From assembly GCF_004365705.1 (NCBI RefSeq), contig NZ_SOBN01000001.1:2838001-2902000 (forward strand): 64,000 nucleotides of DNA. The letters are read 5' to 3'. The number at the start of each line of letters is the position of its first letter. The stretch's first letter is position 1. The notes beneath the pieces were generated by a model. The model was not told where the DNA came from, ran no database searches, and was given only the letters and a program-made list of their open reading frames with translations. This DNA is from Streptomyces sp. 846.5 (GTDB lineage: Bacteria; Actinomycetota; Actinomycetes; Streptomycetales; Streptomycetaceae). This document shows positions 9,310-22,442 of this stretch, piece after piece. A program made the translations under genes and the position numbers.

Positions 9310-9356
9310 GCGCAGCCCCGCGCCCCCGGGGTTTTTAGGGGCGCGGGGAACTGCGC
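9310..9356. repeat. Palindromic repeat element, copy B (3' of DUF2550 gene)
   Basis: A shorter member of the family. The left arm GCGCAGCCCCGCGCCCC lacks two bases found in other copies, and the right arm has the full core GGGCGCGGGGAACTGCGC. A small loop with TTTTT lies between the arms. The element begins 30 nt after the stop of the minus-strand DUF2550 gene and ends about 58 nt before the start of the adenosyltransferase gene. A terminator role is inferred. Confidence 0.75.
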
Positions 9357-9385
9357 GAACACCAGCCACGCTCAGAGGTGCACCC

Positions 9386-9913
9386 TCAGGCGACGTTGAC
9401 CCGCTGCCCAGGAGGGGCCGCCTCCAGCCAAGCCAGAAAGCCCGTCAGGGCGTCCTCACTCATCGCCAACTCAAGCGGCTCCCCCGCGTGCCTGCACACA
9501 AGTACGACCGCCCCCGAGAGCAGCGCCAGCTCCTCCTGCCCGACCGGAGTCCGCCGGTGCAGGACCTCGATCCGCGACCGCTGCAGCACCCTCCGTGGCC
9601 GAGGCGAGTAGCTGAAAACGCGGAACCACTCCACCGAGTCCCGGTTGTACCGCGCGATCCCGAACAGCCAGCCCTTCCCCCCGTTGTCACCGGTCGAGCC
9701 GACCGGCGCCGGCGCCGAGCCGGACGGAAGCGGAGCGTCCTGCGCCCCCGCGTCCGGCACCGGAACACCCGGCAGCGCGGGAACGCGCAACCGCGCCGAG
9801 CAGTCGAAGGTCCCGCCGACCCGCTGGATCAGCCGCCGCCGCATGGCGAACACGCCCAGGCCGAGCAGGGCGGCCAGCAGCACCGCAACGACGATCACCA
9901 CCACGAGGCCCAC
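9386..9913 (-). CDS. DUF2550 family single-pass membrane protein
   Basis: A 175-residue protein with an N-terminal transmembrane helix (VGLVVVIVVAVLLAALLGLGVF), a basic flank (MRRRLIQR) and a soluble domain holding GGTFDCSARL, GWLFGIARY and WFRVFSYSPRPRRVL. These match the actinobacterial DUF2550 family, usually found just downstream of the ATP synthase operon as here. GTG at 9913 is chosen because GGGAGG stands 9 nt before it. A TTG 33 nt upstream also opens the frame. The soluble part has an acidic/Pro-rich linker at about 55-80. Biochemical function is unknown. Confidence 0.8.
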   Translation of the reverse strand: MGLVVVIVVAVLLAALLGLGVFAMRRRLIQRVGGTFDCSARLRVPALPGVPVPDAGAQDAPLPSGSAPAPVGSTGDNGGKGWLFGIARYNRDSVEWFRVFSYSPRPRRVLQRSRIEVLHRRTPVGQEELALLSGAVVLVCRHAGEPLELAMSEDALTGFLAWLEAAPPGQRVNVA

Positions 9914-10077
9914 GCCCTGCCACCTCCCTCGCCTGCCGGCCCACAATCCATGCCGTGCCTAGTCAACGCCCGCTCCGTCCCGGGAGTAACTCTCGTTCTC
10001 CCGTGCGACGGTCGACCAACAGATACAGCAGTCCCGGGGTCACTCGCGTGCCCCGGGACCGGTCGTGCAACGAACTC

Positions 10078-10449
10078 CTAGCGGCCTGACGCCGCCCGCA
10101 GCCGGACCTCGGCGCGGCGCGCCGCGCCGGCCTCCGTCTCGGCCTTGGCCGCCGCCAGCGCCCGCTCGGCGCGCTCGACGTCGATGTCCTCGGCGAGCTC
10201 GGCCACCTCCGCCAGCACCGACAGCTTGTTGTCGGCGAAGGACAGGAAACCGCCGTGCACCGCCGCGACGACGGTGGTGCCGTCGGCCTGGCGGATGGTC
10301 ACCGGGTCGGACTCCAGCACACCCAGCACGGGCTGGTGCCCGGCCTGGATGCCGATGTCGCCGGACTTGGTACGGGCAAGGACGATCGTGGCCTCGCCCG
10401 ACCAGACCTTGCGGTCGGCCGCGACCAGCTCGACGTGCAGCTCAGCCAC
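10078..10449 (-). CDS. atpC: F1Fo ATP synthase epsilon subunit
   Basis: A 123-residue epsilon subunit, central-stalk regulator of the F1 motor. The N-terminal beta-sandwich (ELVAADRKVWSGEA, then GDIGIQAGHQPVLG and HGGFLSF) is complete. The C-terminal helical hairpin is rich in Ala/Glu/Arg. It is the last gene of the atp operon, 165 nt beyond atpD, with a hairpin in the gap. Confidence 0.95.
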   Translation of the reverse strand: MAELHVELVAADRKVWSGEATIVLARTKSGDIGIQAGHQPVLGVLESDPVTIRQADGTTVVAAVHGGFLSFADNKLSVLAEVAELAEDIDVERAERALAAAKAETEAGAARRAEVRLRAASGR

Positions 10450-10557
10450 TGTGGGCTCCTCGGTCTTGATGCCCGTGCCGTAAAGCCCGGGTTGCGGAAA
10501 GAATAACGGTCCAACCGATCAAGAGTGCAATCGGGGCCAGGGCCGTAGGTAAGAACG

Positions 10558-10587
10558 GAGGGGCGGTCCCGTACGGGGCCGCCCCTC
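10558..10587 (-). terminator. Hairpin in the atpD-atpC gap
   Basis: A GC-rich inverted repeat, AGGGGCGG(T)CCC with its complement around a central GTA, begins 28 nt after the atpD stop and about 110 nt before the atpC start. With no U-tract it may be a partial terminator or an mRNA-stabilising 3' structure that sets the lower epsilon dose. Role inferred from position. Confidence 0.5.
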
Positions 10588-10614
10588 AGCACCTGCCAGG
10601 TCGGCCAGGAAGGG

Positions 10615-12974
<2,360 letters not shown>

Positions 12975-13002
12975 GGGTCGTTACCGTCCTTTCCGTCCCT
13001 CG

Positions 13003-14577
13003 TCAGGCCGAGTCGCCGAGAAGCGCGCCGGTGGAGGTGGTGAACTCCTGCTTGAACGAGGCGATGGCCTCGGTCAGCGAGGTGATCGTGCCGTCCTCGA
13101 GCTTGCTGGTCTCGACGATCGTGGTCAGGACGCCCTTGTGCTCACGGCGCAGGAAGTCCAGGAACTCACGCTCGAACTTGCGGATGTCCGCGACCGGGAC
13201 GTCGTCCAGCTGGCCGGTGGTGCCGGCCCAGATGGAGACGACCTGCTCCTCGATCGGGAACGGCTGGTACTGACCCTGCTTCAGCAGCTCGACCAGGCGG
13301 GAGCCGCGCTCCAGCTGGGCCTTGGACGCCGAGTCCAGGTCGGAACCGAAGGCGGCGAACGCCTCCAGCTCGCGGTACTGGGCCAGGTCCAGACGCAGCC
13401 GGCCGGCGACCGACTTCATGGCCTTGATCTGGGCCGAGCCACCGACGCGGGAGACCGAGATACCGACGTTCACGGCCGGGCGGATGCCGGCGTTGAACAG
13501 GTCGGACTCCAGGAAGCACTGGCCGTCGGTGATCGAGATCACGTTGGTGGGGATGTACGCCGAGACGTCGTTGGCCTTGGTCTCGATGATCGGCAGACCG
13601 GTCATCGAGCCCGCGCCCAGCTCGTCCGACAGCTTGGCGCAACGCTCCAGCAGACGGGAGTGCAGGTAGAAGACGTCGCCCGGGTAGGCCTCGCGCCCCG
13701 GCGGGCGGCGCAGCAGCAGCGAGACGGCGCGGTAGGCCTCGGCCTGCTTCGACAGGTCGTCGAAGATGATGAGGACGTGCTTGCCGTCGTACATCCACTC
13801 CTGGCCGATGGCCGAACCGGTGTACGGGGCAAGGTACTTGAAGCCGGCCGGGTCGGACGCCGGGGCAGCCACGATGGTGGTGTACTCCAGCGCGCCCGCC
13901 TCCTCCAGCGCACCGCGCACGGAGGCGATGGTGGAGCCCTTCTGGCCGATGGCGACGTAGATGCAGCGGACCTGCTTCTTCGGGTCGCCGGAGCGCCAGT
14001 TGTCGCGCTGGTTGATGATCGTGTCGATCGCCACCGCGGTCTTGCCGGTCTGGCGGTCGCCGATGATCAGCTGGCGCTGGCCGCGGCCGATCGGGGTCAT
14101 CGCGTCGATGGCCTTGATGCCGGTCTGCATCGGCTCGTGCACCGACTTGCGGACCATGACGCCGGGGGCCTGCAGCTCCAGGGCGCGGCGGCCGCTGGAG
14201 GCGATCTCGCCGAGGCCGTCGATCGGCTGGCCCAGCGGGTCCACGACGCGGCCGAGGTAGCCCTCGCCCACGGGGACCGAGAGGACCTCGCCGGTACGGC
14301 GGACCGTCTGGCCTTCCTCGATTGCGCTGAACTCGCCGAGGACGACGACACCGATCTCGCGGGTGTCGAGGTTCAGTGCGAGGCCGAGGGTACCGTCCTC
14401 GAACTTCAGCAGTTCGTTCGCCATGACCGAGGGCAGGCCCTCGACTCGGGCGATACCGTCAGCCGTGTAGACGACCGTGCCGACCTCTTCACGCGAGGCG
14501 GCGTCCGGCTGGTACGACTGGACGAAGTTGTCCAGTGCGTCCCGGATCTCCTCCGGCCGGATCGTGAGCTCCGCCAT
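13003..14577 (-). CDS. atpA: F1Fo ATP synthase alpha subunit
   Basis: The non-catalytic nucleotide-binding alpha subunit, 524 residues. The Walker A is [22 protein letters not shown] follows, and the Arg finger region is SISRVGG-like ([14 protein letters not shown]). Full length, ATG start with AGGGAA ahead. A 155-nt gap separates it from atpH, wider than elsewhere in the operon, and the gap shows short direct repeats (CTTGAGCCCGCTGTG twice). Confidence 0.97.
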   Translation of the reverse strand: MAELTIRPEEIRDALDNFVQSYQPDAASREEVGTVVYTADGIARVEGLPSVMANELLKFEDGTLGLALNLDTREIGVVVLGEFSAIEEGQTVRRTGEVLSVPVGEGYLGRVVDPLGQPIDGLGEIASSGRRALELQAPGVMVRKSVHEPMQTGIKAIDAMTPIGRGQRQLIIGDRQTGKTAVAIDTIINQRDNWRSGDPKKQVRCIYVAIGQKGSTIASVRGALEEAGALEYTTIVAAPASDPAGFKYLAPYTGSAIGQEWMYDGKHVLIIFDDLSKQAEAYRAVSLLLRRPPGREAYPGDVFYLHSRLLERCAKLSDELGAGSMTGLPIIETKANDVSAYIPTNVISITDGQCFLESDLFNAGIRPAVNVGISVSRVGGSAQIKAMKSVAGRLRLDLAQYRELEAFAAFGSDLDSASKAQLERGSRLVELLKQGQYQPFPIEEQVVSIWAGTTGQLDDVPVADIRKFEREFLDFLRREHKGVLTTIVETSKLEDGTITSLTEAIASFKQEFTTSTGALLGDSA

Positions 14578-14732
14578 CTGGGTTCCCTGCTCTCCTAGTT
14601 GCGATCCTCGGCCCGCCCGTGGAGGGCCGCAAGTATTCGACTCTCGGCCAGTCTGGTTGAACTGACCGCTTAACCGACCGAGGGTCGGACAATGCTTGGG
14701 CTTGAGCCCGCTGTGCTTGAGCCCGCTGTGCT

Positions 14733-15548
14733 TTAACCCGCGAGGCCCTGCCGCGCGCCGTCCATCCGGCTCGCGATGGTGCCTTCGATGATCTCGTCGC
14801 CGATCTGGATCCGAACGCCGCCGAGGACCGCGGGGTCCACGTCGATGTTCAGGTGCACCTGGCGTCCGACCATCCGCGCCAGCGAGGCGCCGAGGCGCTC
14901 CTTCTGGACGTCGGACAGCGGCACCGCCGCGGTCACCAGGGCGACCACGCGCTCCCGCCGACTGGCGGCGAGCCGGGAGTACTCCTCCAGGCCGCCTTCC
15001 AGGCTACGTCCACGCGGCTGGGTGACCAGAGCGCCGACCAGCTGCACGGTCTCGGCCTTGGCCTTGCCGTCCAGCAGCCGCTTGACCAGGTCCGCCTTGG
15101 CGGCGGTGGCCGCGGTGCCGTCGGTCAGCGCGGACCGCAGCTCGGTGCTGCCCGCGACGACCCGTCCGAAGCGGAACAGCTCGTCCTCGACCTCGTCCAG
15201 CGCGCCGGCCTTGTCGGCGGCGATGATCTCGGTGAAGGCGGCGAGCTGCTCGATGCCGTCGACCAGGTCCCGCGAGGAGGCCCAGCGCGAACGCACCATG
15301 CCGGAGACCAGGTCGAGCGTCTCCGCACCGACCTTGCCGCCGATCAGCGCGGTGACCAGGTCGGCCTTGCGCTGACCCGACGTCGCCGGGTCGGTGAGGG
15401 TCCGGCGCAGTCCGACCTCGCGGTCGAGCACACCGGTCACGGCCAGCAGGTCCGCACCGAGAGCCTTGAGGTCGACCGAGGCAGAGTCGGTCAGGGCCTC
15501 CAGGCGCTCACGCGCTGCGGCGTTCGACTGACGCGTGGCGTTGCTCAC
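14733..15548 (-). CDS. atpH: F1Fo ATP synthase delta subunit
   Basis: A 271-residue delta subunit linking the F1 head to the b-stalk. Actinobacterial delta is longer than the roughly 180 residues of E. coli, and this length fits. The C-terminal signature [26 protein letters not shown] is the conserved end of the OSCP/delta family. The GTG start overlaps the atpF stop by 4 nt (GTGA), indicating coupled translation. Confidence 0.95.
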   Translation of the reverse strand: MSNATRQSNAAARERLEALTDSASVDLKALGADLLAVTGVLDREVGLRRTLTDPATSGQRKADLVTALIGGKVGAETLDLVSGMVRSRWASSRDLVDGIEQLAAFTEIIAADKAGALDEVEDELFRFGRVVAGSTELRSALTDGTAATAAKADLVKRLLDGKAKAETVQLVGALVTQPRGRSLEGGLEEYSRLAASRRERVVALVTAAVPLSDVQKERLGASLARMVGRQVHLNIDVDPAVLGGVRIQIGDEIIEGTIASRMDGARQGLAG

Positions 15549-16093
15549 TTGGCACCCGCCGACTCAGCGGCCTTGGCGTCGAGCTCGTCGAGGAAGCGGT
15601 CGATGATCCGGCTCTGCCGGGCGGAGTCCTCCAGGGACTCGCCGACGACCCGGCCGGCCAGGTCGGTCGCGATGCGGCCGACGTCCTGGCGCAGCGCCGT
15701 CGTCACCTGACGACGGTCGGCCTCGATCTGGGCGTGACCGGCGGTGATGATGGCCTCGCGCTGACGCTGGCCTTCTTCCTTCATCTCCGCGATGATCACG
15801 GCACCCTGCTCACGGGCGTGCTCGGTGATCCGAGCGGCCTCGTGACGGGCCTCCGCGAGCTGGGCCTTGTACTCCTCCAGCGTGCGGTTGGCCTCGGCCT
15901 GCGCCTTCTCCGCTCGCTCCAGGCCACCCTCGATCGCATCGTGCCGCTCGTCCAGAGTCTTCTGGATGTTGGGCAGAAGCTTCTTGCCGAGGACGCCGAA
16001 GACGATGAAGAAGCAGAGCAGGCCGATGATCAGTTCCGCGGTGTCGGGGATCAGCGGGTTCTGCGCCGCCCCTTCCGCCATGAACTTCAGCAT
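15545..16093 (-). CDS. atpF: F1Fo ATP synthase b subunit
   Basis: The peripheral stalk subunit, 182 residues. One N-terminal transmembrane helix (ELIIGLLCFFIVFGVLGKKLLP) is followed by a long charged coiled-coil (ALERAEKAQAEANRTLEEY and onward). ATG 16093 has AAAGG at normal spacing. It lies between atpE and atpH. Confidence 0.95.
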   Translation of the reverse strand: MLKFMAEGAAQNPLIPDTAELIIGLLCFFIVFGVLGKKLLPNIQKTLDERHDAIEGGLERAEKAQAEANRTLEEYKAQLAEARHEAARITEHAREQGAVIIAEMKEEGQRQREAIITAGHAQIEADRRQVTTALRQDVGRIATDLAGRVVGESLEDSARQSRIIDRFLDELDAKAAESAGAK

Positions 16094-16132
16094 GTCTGAA
16101 CCTTTCGTCGAGTGTGGCTACTGGCTGGTCGG

Positions 16133-17267
<1,135 letters not shown>

Positions 17268-17487
17268 CCGTGACTCCTTCGTCGTGACGCATAAGAACTG
17301 CAACCTTGTGTGTCGGCGCGGCCTTCATGGCCACGGGTCGGCACGGGGACGTGGGGTTGGTGGTGCGGTCGACTCGGTTCGGGGACCGAGGACCGGGCAC
17401 CTCCGGGATCTGCACCGTTGCTACAGCTGCCGACCGGATGCGATTCCGGACGATAGCAGATCGGGATGAAGCGTCTTTAGCCCGCCC

Positions 17488-17922
17488 TTATGCCCCATCT
17501 CGGGACTTCGCCTTCACCGGGACGGAGGCCTCCGGGTCGACGTAGAGCGTTTTGGACCTCAGCGTGTGCAGAACCTGCCCGCCGACCCAGGCCAGCGCGG
17601 TGACCAGCAGGGTGAGGGCGAAGGCCTTGCCGTTGAACAGGGTGGTGTGCTTGAAGACCACGATGAAGACCCCCACGAGCAGGATCTGCACCGCGTAGAC
17701 CAACATGCCGGCTGACATCACCAGCTGTGGCTTGTCCTGAGTGATCCGCATCAGGGCCCAGAAGCCCGCTCCGAAGAACACCAGGACCACGGCCAGGCCG
17801 ACCAGAGCACCGATCAGACCCTTCTCACCGGCGAGGACCGTGCTGAGCACAGCGGCGACGAACCCGACGGGAGCGGCCAGTACGGCCGATCCCCGCAGGA
17901 TCTTGGCGTCGTTGGACAGCAT
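17488..17922 (-). CDS. atpI: AtpI-like membrane protein, first gene of the atp operon
   Basis: A 144-residue protein with four predicted membrane helices (GSAVLAAPVGFVAAVLS, ALVGLAVVLVFFGAGFWALM, MLVYAVQILLVGVFIVVF, AFALTLLVTALAWVGGQV) and a short charged C-terminus. Position at the head of the ATP synthase genes and size fit AtpI, implicated in c-ring assembly or Mg uptake. Sequence conservation in this family is low, so the name rests partly on context. The ATG at 17922 (MLSNDAKIL) has GGAG about 10 nt upstream. The frame stays open to 17982. Confidence 0.75.
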   Translation of the reverse strand: MLSNDAKILRGSAVLAAPVGFVAAVLSTVLAGEKGLIGALVGLAVVLVFFGAGFWALMRITQDKPQLVMSAGMLVYAVQILLVGVFIVVFKHTTLFNGKAFALTLLVTALAWVGGQVLHTLRSKTLYVDPEASVPVKAKSRDGA

Positions 17923-18139
17923 CGTCTTCAACTCCGGCGCAATGAAAGGAAAGTCGATCAAAGGAAGGCGGAGAACGAGCACTGGATCACAGACCCGCGA
18001 GGCGGGTCGCGACCGAACGACCTTCTCCCATAAGGTCCTTCGGCTCTTCTCCTGATGTCGTGAACGGTATCACAAGCTATTTGGTGAGGTCTTTACCCTA
18101 GAGCTGTGCTCCTTGCCACATCCGCCTCACTCGTAGGAG

Positions 18140-19483
18140 CTAACGACCGTTTCGTCCCGATGCGCCCGAATGACGTCCGGCGGCATGCGCACCTGTCCCG
18201 ATCTTGCGCAGCAACTCTTCGTCCTCGTGGGACAGGGAATCGGTCGTCGCGACCGACGGCACCGCCGCCGCTTCGGTAAGAACTTCCCTTACCTTCTCGT
18301 CGGCCTCCACCGCATGGCGGTAGCGCGGCGGGAGGAAGCGCTCCGCCATCCGGGGAGCGTGCGGCTTGAAGCGCGGCATCAGCAGGACGACGATCCCGAT
18401 CAGGCAGGCGGCCATACCGATCTTCACCAGCAGCAGCGGGGTGCGGTTCACCGAGAAGGCGACGGTGCCGAAGGCGAAGAGGCCGGCCCAGAAGTACATC
18501 ACCAGCACGGCGCGGGTCTGCGAGTGCCCAATGTCCAGCAGCCGGTGGTGCAGATGCTGCCGGTCGGCGGCGAACGGCGACTTGCCGGCCCAGGTGCGGC
18601 GCACCACGGCGAGGATCAGGTCGGTCAGCGGGATCGCGATCACGGTCAGCGGCAGCAGCAGCGGGATGTAGATCGGCACCATGCTGTGCACGGCCTGCGT
18701 CTGCGAGCCGTAGGTCTTGTCGGTGATCAGCGCCGCCGGGTCGACGCGGCCGGTCAGCGAGATCATCGACACCGACAGCACCAGGCCCAGCAGCAGCGCG
18801 CCCGAGTCCCCCATGAAGATCCGCGCCGGGTGCAGGTTGTGTGGCAGGAAGCCCAGGCACATCCCCACCAGGACCGCGCTGAACAGCGTCGCCGGCAGCG
18901 CGTCGGCGATGCCGTAGCCATAGGACAGCCGGTAGGAGTAGACGAAGAAGGCCAGCGCCGCGATGCAGACCATGCCGGCCGCCAGGCCGTCCAGGCCGTC
19001 GATGAAGTTGACCGCGTTGACGCTGATCACCACCAGCGCCACCGCCACGACCGTGCCCAGGGTCTGCGGCACCACCCAGGTGCCCACGCCGGGGATCGGC
19101 AGCCACAGCACGGTGACGCCCTGGTAGACCATGACGCCCGCCGCGACCATCTGGCCGCCGAGCTTCACCAGGGCGTCCACGCCCCACTTGTCGTCGAGCA
19201 CCCCGATGATCCACATGATCGCCGCACCCGACAGCAGCGCGCGGACGTCGCTGCTGCCGTTGAAGATGCTGGACAGGGTGGTGAGATGGGAGGCGACCAG
19301 CAGCCCCGCGCAGAGGCCGCCGAACATGGCGATGCCGCCCAGCCGGGGCGTCGGTTCCTTGTGCACGTCCCGGTCGCGGATCTGCGGCATCGCCCCGGCG
19401 ATGATCGCGAACTTCCGCACCGGGCCCGTGAGCAGATAGGTGACCGCAGTGGCTACGCACAGCGTCAGCAGGAACTCACGCAC
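18140..19483 (-). CDS. Undecaprenyl-phosphate sugar-1-phosphate transferase (WecA/TagO/MraY family)
   Basis: A polytopic membrane enzyme of 447 residues that would move GlcNAc-1-P (or a similar sugar) from UDP onto undecaprenyl phosphate, starting a cell-wall glycopolymer. Family motifs occur in order: KEPTPRLGGIAMF (substrate loop), VNAVNFIDGLDGLAAG (Asp pair and NFIDGLDG), FMGDSGALLLG, then the basic loop RQHLHHRLLDIGHS. At least ten membrane helices are followed by a 70-residue hydrophilic tail. GTG 19483 has GGAGG at 6 nt. The LCP protein at 25-26 kb could attach the final polymer to peptidoglycan, but that link is inference. Confidence 0.88.
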   Translation of the reverse strand: MREFLLTLCVATAVTYLLTGPVRKFAIIAGAMPQIRDRDVHKEPTPRLGGIAMFGGLCAGLLVASHLTTLSSIFNGSSDVRALLSGAAIMWIIGVLDDKWGVDALVKLGGQMVAAGVMVYQGVTVLWLPIPGVGTWVVPQTLGTVVAVALVVISVNAVNFIDGLDGLAAGMVCIAALAFFVYSYRLSYGYGIADALPATLFSAVLVGMCLGFLPHNLHPARIFMGDSGALLLGLVLSVSMISLTGRVDPAALITDKTYGSQTQAVHSMVPIYIPLLLPLTVIAIPLTDLILAVVRRTWAGKSPFAADRQHLHHRLLDIGHSQTRAVLVMYFWAGLFAFGTVAFSVNRTPLLLVKIGMAACLIGIVVLLMPRFKPHAPRMAERFLPPRYRHAVEADEKVREVLTEAAAVPSVATTDSLSHEDEELLRKIGTGAHAAGRHSGASGRNGR

Positions 19484-19635
19484 CAGCGCCCTCCAGAATT
19501 GCGGTCGGCACCCCCGTGACAACGGCTGAGCATAGCGGCCGAGTCTGATGGTTTGGGTGTGCATGATGGAGCGTCACAGCGCACCACCTTATTGATGAGG
19601 ACGCGCGCATCCATCATTGCGGTTTTGTCTACAGA

Positions 19636-20877
19636 TCAATTCACTGATGATTCCTTGGCCGGATCGTCCAGCGGATAGCGCCGGGCCAGGGCGCCCACCC
19701 GCTCTGCGACGTCCCCGGCCCCGGCCCCGCCCTCGCTCCGCAGGGCCCGGCCCAGCAGCGCGGCCAGCTCGGCCATCTGCTCCGGTCCCATCCCCCTGGT
19801 CGTCACACAGGCCGTCCCCAGCCTGACCCCGCAGGCCTCGGCGGGCGGCACCTCGTCGAAGGGCACCGCGCACCGGCCGACCAGCAGCCCCGCCGCCTCG
19901 CAGCGCCGCTCGGCCTCCCGTCCGGTCAGCCCGAGAGCCCTGGCGTCGGCGGTGACCAGATGGGTGTCGGTGCCCCCGGTCAGCAGCCGCAGCCCCTCGG
20001 CGGCCAGGCCCTCCGCCAGCGCCCGTGCGTTGGCCACCGCCCGGGCCGTGTAGTCGGCGAAGGACTGCTCAGCTGCCCGCCCGAGCACCAGCGCCTTCGC
20101 CGCCATCTGGTTCACCGCCGGACCGCCCTGGGTGAACGGGAACACCGCCCGGTCCACCCGCTCGGCCAGCTCCTCCCGGCACAGCAGCAGCCCGCCCCTG
20201 GGTCCGCCCAGCACCTTGTGGGTCACCCCGCACACCACGTCCGCGTACGGCACCGGCGAGGCGATGACGCCGCCCGCCACCAGGCCGATGGTCTGCGCGG
20301 CGTCCGCCACCAGCGAGGCCCCCACCTCGTCGGCGATCGACCGGAAGGCCGCCCAGTCGATGTCCCGCGGATAGGAGATCGCCCCGGCCACGATCGCCTT
20401 GGGCCGCACCACCCGGGCCAGGTCGCGGACCTGGTCGAGATCGATCAGGCCGTCGTCGGCCCGCACCCCGTACCCGGTGAAGGCGAACCACCGTCCGGAG
20501 AAGTTGGCCGCGGATCCGTTCGACAGATGCCCGCCGTGCGCCAGTGACATCGCCAGCACCGCGTCCCCGGGGCGCAGCAGCGCCGCGTAGGCGGCCAGCA
20601 CGGCGGCCGTGCCCGAGTGCGGCTGGACATTGGCGTGCTCGGCGCCGAACAGCGCCTTGGCCCGGTCGACGGCCAGGGTCTCGACGGCATCCGCCTGCTC
20701 GCAGCCGGTGTGGTGACGCCGGCCCGGGTAGCCCTCGGCGTACTTGTCCGCGAAGACCGAGCCCAGCAGCGCGCGCACATCGGGAGCGGAGTGGTTCTCC
20801 CCCGCCAGCAGCCCGATCTGGTCCGCACGCCTCACCCGCTCGGCCGCGAGGATGGCCGTAAGAGCAGGATCGGACAT
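19636..20877 (-). CDS. glyA: Serine hydroxymethyltransferase-family PLP enzyme
   Basis: A 413-residue fold-type I PLP enzyme, by sequence a serine hydroxymethyltransferase (serine plus THF to glycine plus methylene-THF). The PLP lysine is in GVTHKVLGGPRGG, the HSGTAAV and SLAHGGHLSNGS stretches are the usual active-site loops, and the C-terminus has VRLGTACVTTRGM. The N-terminal motif reads GENHSAPDV rather than ASENF, so this is a diverged member, perhaps a second copy (GlyA2) rather than the housekeeping one. ATG 20877 (MSDPALTAIL) has GGGAG upstream. Confidence 0.82.
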   Translation of the reverse strand: MSDPALTAILAAERVRRADQIGLLAGENHSAPDVRALLGSVFADKYAEGYPGRRHHTGCEQADAVETLAVDRAKALFGAEHANVQPHSGTAAVLAAYAALLRPGDAVLAMSLAHGGHLSNGSAANFSGRWFAFTGYGVRADDGLIDLDQVRDLARVVRPKAIVAGAISYPRDIDWAAFRSIADEVGASLVADAAQTIGLVAGGVIASPVPYADVVCGVTHKVLGGPRGGLLLCREELAERVDRAVFPFTQGGPAVNQMAAKALVLGRAAEQSFADYTARAVANARALAEGLAAEGLRLLTGGTDTHLVTADARALGLTGREAERRCEAAGLLVGRCAVPFDEVPPAEACGVRLGTACVTTRGMGPEQMAELAALLGRALRSEGGAGAGDVAERVGALARRYPLDDPAKESSVN

Positions 20878-20963
20878 AGCTGCACACTCCCTGGGCAGTG
20901 CGGACGCTCTCACTGTAGGGCGGGGTACAGCGTTGCGCTCTGCGGAATCGTTCCGCCGAATGG

Positions 20964-21722
20964 CTAGACGGTCACCCGGGCCACGCCCGTCAGCGCCGTC
21001 ACGATGGGGTCCAGGGCGTCGAAGATCTCCTCGCCGCAGTTGCGGAACATCCCCAGCGGCGCGCCGTAGGGGTCGTCCACCTCGTCCGCCTCCGGGGTCG
21101 CCGCCAGCAGCCAGCCGCGCAGCGCGGCCGCGGCCCGGACCAGCACCCGGGCGCGCTCCGCCACCTCGGCCGGGGACTCGGCCGCCTCCGGCAGAGTGGC
21201 CGGGTCTATCGCCTTCACCAGCCGGGTGAACTCCTTCAGGGTGAAGGTGCGCAGTCCGGCGGCGTGGCCCATCGAGATGACCTGGGCCCGGTGGTCCCGG
21301 GTCGCGGTCAGCACCAGGTCCGCCCCGATCACATGCTCGTCGAGCAGCTCCCGGCCCACGAACCCGCCCGAGTCGGCGCCGTACTCGACCAGCACCTCGG
21401 CCGCGTTGGACTCCATCGGCGCGCCCTCGTGCCCCCAGGTGCCCGCGCTCTCGACCAGGATGTCGCCGGCCCGGGCGCCGAGCCGGTCGGTCAGCTCGTG
21501 CCGGGTCAGCCGCTCGGCGATCGGCGAGCGGCAGACATTGCCGGTGCAGACATAGAGGATCTTGAAAGCCCCGTGCCGGGGTTCCGCGCCGCCGTAGTAG
21601 GGCCGGGGCACCGGCCGCCCCGACCGGGTGGCCAGGGGCATGACGGCACCCGCCGCGGCCCCGCGCAGGGACCCGGCTCCGGCATGGTCGGCCCAGGGGC
21701 CGACCGCTCGGACGTCGGTCAA
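20964..21722 (-). CDS. Low-molecular-weight protein-tyrosine phosphatase-like protein
   Basis: A phosphatase with the full LMW-PTP active site: P-loop CTGNVCRSP (Cys59 and Arg65) and a C-terminal DPYG supplying the general acid Asp. It has 252 residues if the TTG at 21722 is used. That TTG overlaps the upstream stop by 4 nt and has GGAGG 7 nt before it, but residues 1-50 are not conserved-looking and an internal ATG (MPLATRSG) is possible. The C-terminal part is longer than in classical LMW-PTPs. Position next to envelope genes fits wall-polymer regulation, which is inference. Confidence 0.82.
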   Translation of the reverse strand: MTDVRAVGPWADHAGAGSLRGAAAGAVMPLATRSGRPVPRPYYGGAEPRHGAFKILYVCTGNVCRSPIAERLTRHELTDRLGARAGDILVESAGTWGHEGAPMESNAAEVLVEYGADSGGFVGRELLDEHVIGADLVLTATRDHRAQVISMGHAAGLRTFTLKEFTRLVKAIDPATLPEAAESPAEVAERARVLVRAAAALRGWLLAATPEADEVDDPYGAPLGMFRNCGEEIFDALDPIVTALTGVARVTV

Positions 21723-22366
21723 CTGCCGGCCTCCAGGTCCGGTACCACCTCGCGGAGCTGGGCAGCGGTGATCGCGCCCTCCCGCAGCAGTACCGGGGTC
21801 TTCCCGGTCACGTCGACGATCGACGAGGCGACCGCGTGGTCCGCCGTCCCGCCGTCCAGGTAGATCGACACGCTGTCGCCCAGCTGCCGCTGGGCCTCGT
21901 CGCAGTCGGCCGGCGGCGTGCCGCCGGTGAGGTTGGCGCTGGAGACGGCCAGCGGTCCGGTGGTGTTCAGCAGCTCGATGGCCACCGGGTGCAGCGGCAT
22001 CCGCACCGCGACGCTGCCCCGGGTGTCGCCCAGGTCCCAGCGCAGCGAGGGCTGGTGCCGGGTGACCAGGGTCAGGCCGCCGGGCCAGAAGGCGTCGACC
22101 AGTTCCCAGGCCGACTCGGAGAAGTCGCTGACCAGGCCGTGCAGCGTGGTCGGCGAGCCGACCAGCACCGGGGTGGGCATATTGCGGCCCCGGCCCTTGG
22201 CGGCCAGCAGGTCGGCGACGGCCTCCGGCTTGAAGGCGTCCGCGCCGATCCCGTACAGGGTGTCCGTGGGCAGCACGACGAGCTCGCCGCGCCTGATCGC
22301 GGACGCGGCCTCACGCAGACCGGCGGCGCGGTCGCTCGGATCGGCACAGTCGTAGCGGCGGCTCAT
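21719..22366 (-). CDS. L-threonylcarbamoyladenylate synthase (YrdC/Sua5 family)
   Basis: Makes threonylcarbamoyl-AMP for the t6A37 modification of tRNAs reading ANN codons. The 215 residues form a single YrdC domain: VLPTDTLYGIGADA at 32-45, KGRGRNMPTPVLV, FWPGGLTLV, VAVRMPLHP, and LAVSSANLTGGTP. There is no long Sua5 C-terminal domain. It sits between prmC and the phosphatase gene, overlapping the latter by 4 nt. Confidence 0.93.
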   Translation of the reverse strand: MSRRYDCADPSDRAAGLREAASAIRRGELVVLPTDTLYGIGADAFKPEAVADLLAAKGRGRNMPTPVLVGSPTTLHGLVSDFSESAWELVDAFWPGGLTLVTRHQPSLRWDLGDTRGSVAVRMPLHPVAIELLNTTGPLAVSSANLTGGTPPADCDEAQRQLGDSVSIYLDGGTADHAVASSIVDVTGKTPVLLREGAITAAQLREVVPDLEAGS

Positions 22367-22442
22367 CGGTGCAGGCCCCTTCCCTGGGACGGCGAAGACG
22401 TGATGCGGGTACTGGTGATGACGGTGGAGACGGCGGCAGGGT

